Positions 1 to 4,847 of a stretch of DNA of 6,351 nt are shown here, one piece after another. Both the position numbers and the translations under genes were made by a program. This DNA is from an uncultured Eubacteriales bacterium (GTDB lineage: Bacteria; Bacillota; Clostridia; Oscillospirales; CAG-272): the NCBI GenBank assembly GCA_934477985.1, contig CAKSOR010000163.1, positions 1-6,351 on the forward strand, in the 5' to 3' direction. Every line of letters starts with the position of its first letter. Positions within the stretch are counted from its first letter, which is position 1. Under the pieces are notes generated by a model, which saw nothing but the letters and a program-made list of their open reading frames with translations, did not search any database and was not told where the DNA came from.

Positions 1-154
1 GGAGATCGTCATAAATGTCCTTCTCGGTCTCGGGGGAAGTAGTTCCGGTGTCGCCGCCGGTCGTGGTCTCGTCGGAATTTCCATTGTTTCCGCACGACAC
101 GCCGGTGAGCGCGAGTAAAATTGCCAGGGTAAGCGCTGTGATATTCTTTTTCAT
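1..154 (-). CDS. Secreted lipoprotein, N-terminal part only (possible ABC-transporter solute-binding protein)
   Basis: The ATG is at 154-152 and the frame is open for 51 codons to the window edge, so the C-terminus is missing. The product starts MKKNITALTLAILLALTGVSC: a two-lysine n-region, a hydrophobic stretch of about 13 residues, and a Cys at position 21 in the context LTGVSC. This looks like a type II (lipoprotein) signal peptide, although Gly at -3 is weaker than the usual Leu. After the Cys comes a low-complexity linker rich in Gly, Asn, Thr and Glu, typical of the tether of surface lipoproteins in Clostridia. A Shine-Dalgarno CGAGGT lies 8 bases upstream. It is on the same strand as the catabolic operon but separated by about 210 bases and a hairpin, so it may be a separate unit. 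A solute-binding protein for the operon's substrate is a reasonable guess from linker style and location, but no binding domain is visible. Confidence 0.75.
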   Translation of the reverse strand, partial: MKKNITALTLAILLALTGVSCGNNGNSDETTTGGDTGTTSPETEKDIYDDL

Positions 155-296
155 CTTAATTTACCTCGTAAAAATGAATTTATTTATTTAAGATGCCCCC
201 CCCCGGAACTTTTTCCGCGATTTTAATTAAACCGGGAGAGGCGAGTATCTGTGCCCTTGGTATTTGCTTTTGTACAATGAAACGCGATATAAGGTT
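155..296. other. AT-rich intergenic spacer with a nine-C tract
   Basis: This non-coding spacer separates the hairpin from the lipoprotein start. It contains a run of nine C at 196-204 (G9 in the transcript sense, 41 bases before the lipoprotein ATG), the palindrome TTGTACAA at 270-277, and AT-rich stretches around 171-190 and 221-230. The ribosome binding site of the lipoprotein is at 163-168. I looked for a sigma-70-type promoter reading leftward and found no convincing -35/-10 pair. Confidence 0.5.
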
Positions 297-345
297 GTCT
301 TTGCGCTGAAAACTCCACAAATCAAAGCCTTTTCAGCGCAAAGAC
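297..345 (-). terminator. Perfect 16-bp inverted repeat downstream of the operon (terminator-like hairpin)
   Basis: Arms 297-312 (GTCTTTGCGCTGAAAA) and 330-345 (TTTTCAGCGCAAAGAC) are exact reverse complements separated by a 17-base loop. The hairpin starts 21 bases after the stop codon of the last operon gene, where a 3'-end structure is expected. It is not a classic intrinsic terminator: on the minus strand the downstream arm is followed by AACCTTATAT, not a T run, and the A/T pairs sit at the loop end of the stem. It could be a processed or stabilised 3' end, a weak terminator, or an operator for the lipoprotein gene. The repeat itself is certain; its function is inferred. Confidence 0.55.
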
Positions 346-366
346 CCGATTTATTCAGCTTATTCC

Positions 367-1029
367 TCAGTAATTTATCTTGTAATTCTCGCCGAAAATC
401 GCCGGAACGACGCCCTTTGCCTTGAGTCCCTCGTTGTCCTCATGGCAGAAAATCCACTTGTTCTTTCTGAAGAGCAGCGGATCGGCGGGCTTGTTCTCGA
501 GATTTGTGTTAGTGTCCTTCGGGAGGACGACAACGCAGTTGAAGCCGGAGTCCGCGACCTGGCACGGGCAGAAATGCAGCGTGTCGGCGTAGACCTCGAT
601 AGCCTCGCCCTTCGCGACGAAGAACGCGACGACCTTCTTCGCGTCGAGCTTTCCGTCCTCGACATCGTCTAATTTAGCGAGGAGCAGAACGAGATCGGTC
701 GCGGCGATGTTGATCTCGGAGTTCTTGTGCCACTCAAGCGCGTTCAGATACGAGTTATAGCCCCAGCAGTTGCCGAGCTGAACCTCAAGCTCGCCGAAGA
801 GCTCTTCCTTTATCATCGCACGGATCGGCAGCTTCTCGAACGCCTCGACCGAAGCCTCGTACTTCGAGCCCTCTTCAGGCATCGGCAGCTTTCTCGCGGC
901 TTCCTCGATCGAGGAATAATCCTGCTTCAGAACGCAGCCGTAGCGCGCGAATTCCTTATCGTTGACGCTGTAGAATCTGAGTGCCGGGTTCTTTGCTCTT
1001 AAAGTTTCGAGTGTCATTTGTTCAGCCAT
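367..1029 (-). CDS. DUF4867-family protein, probably cupin-like, function unknown
   Basis: This is a 220-residue soluble protein with no signal peptide or membrane segment. It matches my memory of DUF4867: an N-terminal KNPALRFYSVNDKEFARYG block (residues 13-31), a central GNCWGYNSYLNALEWHKNSE block (86-105) continuing INIAATDLVLLL, a TLHFCPC motif (150-156) and a late LLFRKNKWIFCH block (185-196). The conserved H101, E105 and H152 could bind a metal as in cupins, but that is inference. The family is often seen beside sugar kinases and class II aldolases in Firmicutes, which suggests an isomerase, epimerase or lactonase-type role in the same pathway. The start is ambiguous. The ATG at 1029 has a GAAGAG 5 bases upstream. 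The in-frame ATG at 1017 forms an ATGA overlap with the iolB stop. Either way the gene overlaps iolB and is probably translationally coupled to it. Confidence 0.8.
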   Translation of the reverse strand: MAEQMTLETLRAKNPALRFYSVNDKEFARYGCVLKQDYSSIEEAARKLPMPEEGSKYEASVEAFEKLPIRAMIKEELFGELEVQLGNCWGYNSYLNALEWHKNSEINIAATDLVLLLAKLDDVEDGKLDAKKVVAFFVAKGEAIEVYADTLHFCPCQVADSGFNCVVVLPKDTNTNLENKPADPLLFRKNKWIFCHEDNEGLKAKGVVPAIFGENYKINY

Positions 1030-1805
1030 GCGTGCTCTTCATCGGTAGTCATGAAGAATCCGCGATCCTTTCCTGCCATAATCCAGAGGTAGTAGTTGTC
1101 GTAGCCGGGAGCAGCGTGGAAGGGATGATAGCCGCGCGGAATCTCGACGAAATCGCCGGACTTCACGACATAGACCTCGTCAACGTCGCCTTCCATCGTG
1201 TAGACGCGCTGGATTCCGAAGCCTTCCGGCTTCTTGAACTCGTAGTAATAGATTTCCTCGGTCTCAGCCTCGGTCGGCATGTTGTCGTCGTCGTGCTTGT
1301 GAGGCGGATAGCTTGCCCACTGACCGCCCTTTACGAAAGCCTCGCCGATGTAGAGCATCTCGGCGTCGGTGCGGTCGTCGAGGATGAAGTGAGCCTCGCG
1401 CTCCCAGCCGGGCTTGCCGAGATTCTTGATCACGACGTCCTCGGGATTGATGATCGCGGGCTTGAAATCCTTCGTAGCCGGGGACTTCGAGACAGCTATC
1501 GAGACCTCGCCGACAGCGGTGATCGTGAAGGGCTTGTTTCTCGGAATGTAAATGCAGGTTGCCGGTCCGTCAAAGACGTCCTTGCGCTTTCCGGCGTTCT
1601 CGAAGCAGAAATCCTCGCCCTTTACGGTGCACTTTCCGCCGAGAATCACAAGCGCGTACTCCTTGTTCTCCTCGCGGTAGAGCTTCGACTGACCGTCAGC
1701 GAGCTTCACCATGTCCATCTCGACCTTCTTGCAGGCGCACTCGCCAGCCTTGTAGATCTCGGATTTTCCGTACTTCTTGGTCCAGGTTTTCTTAAAATTC
1801 ATCAT
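1014..1805 (-). CDS. iolB: 5-deoxy-glucuronate isomerase
   Basis: IolB is a bicupin of the KduI/IolB family that converts 5-deoxy-D-glucuronate to 5-dehydro-2-deoxy-D-gluconate in the cytoplasm, after ring opening in inositol catabolism. The 263-residue length is normal. Diagnostic blocks are SYPPHKHDDD (165-174, metal ligands H169 and H171), ETEEIYYYEF (181-190, ligand Glu 183 or 184), GFGIQRVYT (195-203), and IPRGYHPFHAAPGYDNYYLW (222-241, ligand H227) followed by IMAG (242-245). All expected metal ligands are present. The start overlaps the last 14 bases of the kinase gene in another frame, with AAGGAG 7 bases upstream inside the kinase coding sequence. A second ATG immediately follows the first. 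It sits between a kinase and a DUF4867 gene, which fits the lower inositol pathway. KduI is less likely because the EEIYYYEF/GYHP pattern is the IolB one. Confidence 0.92.
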   Translation of the reverse strand: MMNFKKTWTKKYGKSEIYKAGECACKKVEMDMVKLADGQSKLYREENKEYALVILGGKCTVKGEDFCFENAGKRKDVFDGPATCIYIPRNKPFTITAVGEVSIAVSKSPATKDFKPAIINPEDVVIKNLGKPGWEREAHFILDDRTDAEMLYIGEAFVKGGQWASYPPHKHDDDNMPTEAETEEIYYYEFKKPEGFGIQRVYTMEGDVDEVYVVKSGDFVEIPRGYHPFHAAPGYDNYYLWIMAGKDRGFFMTTDEEHAWLNK

Positions 1806-2715
1806 AACCGTTCTCCTTTAAAATATTAATAACTTCATTATAAGTGGGCACAGCGGCTCTCGCGCCGACTCTTGTGCACTTTAAGGACGAGGTAGCGGAC
1901 GCGAACACCGCGCACTTGCGGTAGTCCCAGCCCTGTGTCATAGCGAACGCGAAAGCTCCGTGGAAGACGTCTCCCGCGCCGTTTGAGTCGACGACCGGCG
2001 TGTCGATTATTCCGTAGCGTGTGAGCTTTCCGTCATAGACGAGTCCGCCGCGCTTACCCTGAGTGATAACGACGACCTCGGGATGATAGGTTTCGAAGAG
2101 CCTCTTCGCGGCGTCGTCGGCGTTGTCGCAGCCGGTGTGACCGAGCGAGTATTCCTCGGACGGGATCAGGATGTCGACGTGCGGCAGGAGCTTCTCGATT
2201 CCCTGATAGAGTCCGCCGGCGTCGTATAAGACCTTTCCTCCGGCGGCGCGTATCGTCTTCGCGCCCTCGACTGCCGCGTCGAGCTCGTTTCCGTCGACCA
2301 TCAGGATGTCCGAGTCGGCGATCGCCGCCTTCTGAGCCATGCTGAGGGCGAGCGGTGGTTTGTTTCCGCGGTGGAAGACGCAGGTGCGGGTCTTTTCCTT
2401 CGCGCTGAGCATCACGAAGGAGCAGAAGGATTCGCAGTCCGGCTCGACCGTGACGTTCGAAGTCCCGACGCCCCACTTGGCGAAGTCGCCGAGCAGGTAC
2501 TTGCCGCGGTCGTCTCCGGCGACGCTGCCGATGAAATCGACCTTCACGCCGAGTCCCGCGCCGAGCTTAGCCGCCGCGACGAGACCGGTTGCGGTAGGTC
2601 CGCCGCCGACCGACTTTATCTCGTCAGCCTTGAGTTTGGTATCCTCGGTCGGATACTCCGGGAGCATGATCAATGTATCAAACACATTCGCTCCGATTCC
2701 AGTTATCTTTTTCAT
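1792..2715 (-). CDS. PfkB-family (ribokinase-like) sugar kinase, YihV-like subgroup
   Basis: This 307-residue kinase has the full PfkB layout: an N-terminal sheet start KKITGIGANV, signature 1 around SVGGGPTATG (35-44) continuing to FIGSVAGDDRG (61-71), and signature 2 VVDSNGAGDVFHGAFAF (241-257), with the GAGD anion hole and catalytic Asp249. The tail SLKCTRVGARAAVP (277-290) and the GGGP-x-ATG block resemble the YihV (sulfofructose kinase) subgroup more than Bacillus IolC as I recall them. In this operon the simplest role is phosphorylation of 5-dehydro-2-deoxygluconate at C6 (IolC role), feeding the aldolase, but substrate identity is not proven. The best Shine-Dalgarno-like sequence, AAAGGA, ends 15 bases before the ATG, which is unusually far. 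A mini-ORF copying the kinase's first codons lies just upstream, and its stop codon overlaps this AAAGGA, so coupled reinitiation is possible. The 3' end overlaps iolB by 14 bases. Confidence 0.9.
   Translation of the reverse strand: MKKITGIGANVFDTLIMLPEYPTEDTKLKADEIKSVGGGPTATGLVAAAKLGAGLGVKVDFIGSVAGDDRGKYLLGDFAKWGVGTSNVTVEPDCESFCSFVMLSAKEKTRTCVFHRGNKPPLALSMAQKAAIADSDILMVDGNELDAAVEGAKTIRAAGGKVLYDAGGLYQGIEKLLPHVDILIPSEEYSLGHTGCDNADDAAKRLFETYHPEVVVITQGKRGGLVYDGKLTRYGIIDTPVVDSNGAGDVFHGAFAFAMTQGWDYRKCAVFASATSSLKCTRVGARAAVPTYNEVINILKENGYDEF
1813..1818 (-). promoter_or_regulatory. Ribosome binding site of iolB inside the kinase gene
   Basis: AAGGAG on the minus strand lies 7 bases before the iolB ATG at 1805 and within the last codons of the kinase (K-E-N of its C-terminus). 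It fixes the iolB start and indicates coupled translation of the two genes. Confidence 0.8.
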
Positions 2716-2730
2716 AATCGTCAGTTTCGT

Positions 2731-2736
2731 TCCTTT
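2731..2736 (-). promoter_or_regulatory. Distant ribosome binding site of the kinase gene, overlapping the mini-ORF stop
   Basis: AAAGGA on the minus strand is the only purine-rich candidate before the kinase ATG at 2715. Its spacing of 15 bases is longer than the usual 5-9. The TAA stop of the upstream mini-ORF shares two bases with it, so ribosomes ending there would already sit on the site. Confidence 0.45.
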
Positions 2737-2803
2737 ATTTAAGCAACCAGAAATCGTTTGGCGAAGTGTTCACGTTAGATCCGATTCCGGTTATCTTTTT
2801 CAT
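2735..2803 (-). pseudogene. 22-codon mini-ORF duplicating the kinase N-terminus (gene remnant or leader peptide)
   Basis: The ATG at 2803 has its own good Shine-Dalgarno AAGGT 8 bases upstream and lies 11 bases after the aldolase stop. It encodes MKKITGIGSNV followed by NTSPNDFWLLK and a TAA. The first 11 residues match the downstream kinase (MKKITGIGANV) at 10 of 11 positions, and the DNA matches at 29 of 33 bases. Two of the four differences are silent, so this is not an artefactual exact repeat. After codon 11 similarity stops. The simplest reading is the 5' scar of a second, deleted PfkB kinase gene, or a partial duplication. Because it retains translation signals and its stop overlaps the kinase's ribosome binding site, it could now act as a leader peptide. 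The sequence identity is seen; the history and role are inferred. Confidence 0.65.
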
Positions 2804-2814
2804 GGTCAGCTACC

Positions 2815-3651
2815 TTATTCAGCCTTACCGTCAGCGCCGAGGAGTCTGATCTTCTCTTCCGCGAAAGCCTTGACGTTCTTTATAGCGTCCTTCATGAAAA
2901 GGTCGATAGCGATGAGGCTTCTAGAGGTCTCGAAGACTTTGTCGAGGAATGAATAGCAGACGTCAGTACCGAAGTTGATCTTTCTGATGCCCGCCTTGAC
3001 AGCCGCCTGAATCTGATCGTCCGGAACGCCCGATCCGCCGTGGAGCACGAGCGAAACCTCGGGATTTGCCGCGTGGATCTCGGCGATGCGGTCAATGTCG
3101 AGCTTCGGAGCTTTCTTGTAGCGTCCGTGAGCCGTTCCGACCATGACGGCGAGCGCGCGGACTCCCGAGCCCTTCGCGAAGGTCGTTGCTTCCTCGACAG
3201 TAGTCGAAGCGGTCAGGTTGTCCTCGTTAGCCGCCGAGCCGACGTGACCGATCTCGCCCTCGACCTGAATGCCGTTGTAGGAGCAGAGCTCGACGATCTT
3301 CTTGGTGACAGCGATGTTGTCCTCGAGAGGCTGAGTCGACGCGTCGATCATGATGCCGGTCGCGCCGTAGCGGATAGCGCGCATGACTTCCTTGTCGCCA
3401 GCGCCGTGGTCAAGGTGGAAGCAGACCGGAACGGTTGCCTTCTTTGCAGCCGCGATGACGATCGGGGAGAGGTAATAGCCCTCCTCGTTAGCGGCGAGAC
3501 GCGAGTAGAACTGGAGAATGACCGGTGCGCGGAGCTCCTCAGCGCCGGCGATTATTCCCATAACGGTCTCCATGTTGTAGACGTTGAACGCGGGAATTGC
3601 GAATCCGCCCTTATCGGCGAGCGAGAGTATCTCATCGAATGAAACTAACAT
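2815..3651 (-). CDS. Class II (zinc-dependent) ketose-bisphosphate-type aldolase, IolJ/GatY/KbaY-like
   Basis: This cytoplasmic TIM-barrel aldolase cleaves a ketose-phosphate to DHAP and an aldehyde. Its 278 residues are close to the GatY/KbaY length. Visible landmarks are GFAIPAFNVYNMET (16-29), FHLDHG (78-83, catalytic D81 and zinc ligand H82), VEGEIGHVG (130-138), GTAHGRYK (172-179, zinc ligand H175), LHGGSGVP (203-210, zinc ligand H204) and KINFGTD (224-230, phosphate binding). The active site is complete. Next to a PfkB kinase and IolB, the natural reaction would be cleavage of 6-phospho-5-dehydro-2-deoxygluconate to DHAP and malonate semialdehyde (IolJ role), but tagatose- or fructose-bisphosphate cannot be excluded from sequence alone. 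The start is well supported by AAAGGGA a few bases upstream. It is preceded by an 89-base spacer with a hairpin, the largest gap inside the operon. Confidence 0.92.
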   Translation of the reverse strand: MLVSFDEILSLADKGGFAIPAFNVYNMETVMGIIAGAEELRAPVILQFYSRLAANEEGYYLSPIVIAAAKKATVPVCFHLDHGAGDKEVMRAIRYGATGIMIDASTQPLEDNIAVTKKIVELCSYNGIQVEGEIGHVGSAANEDNLTASTTVEEATTFAKGSGVRALAVMVGTAHGRYKKAPKLDIDRIAEIHAANPEVSLVLHGGSGVPDDQIQAAVKAGIRKINFGTDVCYSFLDKVFETSRSLIAIDLFMKDAIKNVKAFAEEKIRLLGADGKAE

Positions 3652-3701
3652 ATTTTTCCCTTTCTGGTAAATAATTGCATTTTTTCGCTATAAGCAGGTC
3701 T

Positions 3702-3730
3702 CGCGCCGACAAGAATTGCCTGCCGGCGCG
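3702..3730 (-). promoter_or_regulatory. GC-rich intercistronic hairpin upstream of the aldolase
   Basis: In the transcript (minus) sense CGCGCCGGCA (3730-3721) pairs with TGTCGGCGCG (3711-3702) over 10 positions including one G-U, closing a 9-base loop. It starts 10 bases after the Fe-S gene stop. The sequence after it is AGACCTGCTTATAGCG, not a T run, so it is not a standard terminator. It could be an RNA-stability or processing element that sets different expression of the redox genes and the aldolase-kinase-iolB genes. The TATAGC that follows is a poor -10 with no good -35. Confidence 0.5.
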
Positions 3731-3740
3731 GAACATTCAA

Positions 3741-4832
3741 TTAAAGAGCCGAGAGAATGAGCTCCGGAACAGACATGATTTCCATGTCCTCGGGCTTTTC
3801 CTTCTCGAGAGCGGCGTATTCGGACGGGCTCGCTACGACAAGCAGCTTTGCGCCGACGTGCGAAGCGTTTGTCCAGCGGTTCTTCGCGACAAGCGAGATG
3901 ACGCCTGGGAGATACTCAGCCATGAGCGTGTTGCCGCCCCAGATGAGCTCCTTGCGGTTTAAGAGCATCTCATGAAGGTCGGTGCAGGCGTTCATGAATA
4001 CGCGGGGCTCTTCGACCTCGTCGAGATCGCGGACAAGCGCGAAGCTGTCCTGATAGGTAGCCGGAACAGCTAACTTCTTTACCTTGAGCGTGCCGTCCTC
4101 GATGAGCTTCGAGACGAGCGAGGTGAAGGTGACAATCTCGGTGTCCGGAGCGATTCCCCATTCCTTGTACTCGTGCTTCATGATCTTCGCGTCAGCCGGG
4201 TCGAGAACGATGACCTTCTTGTAGTTGCCGATAGCCTCAGCGCACTTTTCAGCCGCCTTGCGGGTCTCGTCAGCCTCGCCGACGAGGAAATCAAGCGCCG
4301 CGCCGCTGTCGGGCTCGTTCTTGAGCACGGTGAAGTTGATGCCAGCCTTGGTGAGCACGGCAGCCGCGTCGACCGCGTAGGACGGAACTTTATATCTCAC
4401 GTCAGTGCCGACATAGAGCAGGGTTTCCGCGACAGTCGGGAGCGAGAGCTCGAGATTTACGATCTCGTCCGGAACTTTTTCCATTCCGTAAGCGTTTCCG
4501 GTCTCGAGTATGTTGTCGACGAGCTTGTTTATGTACTCAGGCGCGACGCCGTTCTGAACAGCCTCGAGTCTGACTTCCTTAGTGAACTTAACGGGATCCC
4601 AGCCGGTCATGCAGTTGTTCGTGCAGCCGCCGCAGAGCGCGCACTCGTAGACATTGTCGATGACATCGGTGAGCTCAACCGCTCCTCTCTCGACGAGTGA
4701 GAGCGTCAGAGCGCGGGCGCGGGCGGTGTTTCTCTCCTGACCGGTAGCGTTTCCGATCGGGCAGACGTGACGGCACATCCAGCAGAAGCGGCAGGCGTCG
4801 ATGGTTTCTTTGCTTTTCTGTGAAATTAACAT
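3741..4832 (-). CDS. (Fe-S)-binding electron-transfer subunit, GlcF/HdrD-like, with cysteine-less CCG repeats
   Basis: This 363-residue soluble protein begins with a two-cluster ferredoxin domain: C14-x2-C17-x2-C20-x3-C24-P and C64-x2-C67-x2-C70-x3-C74, which should bind two [4Fe-4S] clusters. The rest has the outline of the two CCG (cysteine-rich) repeats of GlcF, LutA and HdrD proteins, but the cysteines are replaced. The first repeat has DSG at 175-177 for CCG and DPAD at 211-214 for CPxC. The second has TYQDSFALVR (259-268) for the usual TYHDPCHLGR, IWGG (297-300) for CCGG and SPSE (335-338) for CPxC. The protein most likely passes electrons from the neighbouring FAD oxidoreductase to an unknown acceptor. 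GGAGGT lies 7 bases before the ATG and the gap to the upstream FAD gene is only 15 bases, so the two are almost certainly co-translated partners. Confidence 0.85.
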   Translation of the reverse strand: MLISQKSKETIDACRFCWMCRHVCPIGNATGQERNTARARALTLSLVERGAVELTDVIDNVYECALCGGCTNNCMTGWDPVKFTKEVRLEAVQNGVAPEYINKLVDNILETGNAYGMEKVPDEIVNLELSLPTVAETLLYVGTDVRYKVPSYAVDAAAVLTKAGINFTVLKNEPDSGAALDFLVGEADETRKAAEKCAEAIGNYKKVIVLDPADAKIMKHEYKEWGIAPDTEIVTFTSLVSKLIEDGTLKVKKLAVPATYQDSFALVRDLDEVEEPRVFMNACTDLHEMLLNRKELIWGGNTLMAEYLPGVISLVAKNRWTNASHVGAKLLVVASPSEYAALEKEKPEDMEIMSVPELILSAL

Positions 4833-4839
4833 TATATTT

Positions 4840-4845
4840 ACCTCC
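4840..4845 (-). promoter_or_regulatory. Ribosome binding site of the Fe-S subunit gene
   Basis: GGAGGT on the minus strand is a near-consensus site 7 bases before the ATG at 4832, starting 2 bases after the stop codon of the FAD gene. It fixes the start of the Fe-S subunit. Confidence 0.85.
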
Positions 4846-4847
4846 GC

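Noticed and set aside
155..296. A leftward sigma-70 promoter for the lipoprotein gene
   Set aside because: TTGTAC and several AT-rich hexamers are present, but no -35/-10 pair has both a good match and 16-18 base spacing.
981..1829. A 282-codon open frame on the plus strand opposite iolB
   Set aside because: It is a shadow of iolB with the same biased composition and no motif.
3040..3642. A 200-codon plus-strand frame opposite the aldolase
   Set aside because: It is a shadow of a complete aldolase with all active-site residues.
1792..3651. A sulfoquinovose (sulfo-EMP) pathway suggested by the YihV-like kinase next to an aldolase
   Set aside because: There is no sulfosugar isomerase, sulfoquinovosidase or sulfolactaldehyde enzyme in view, the aldolase is class II, and IolB points to the inositol-type route.
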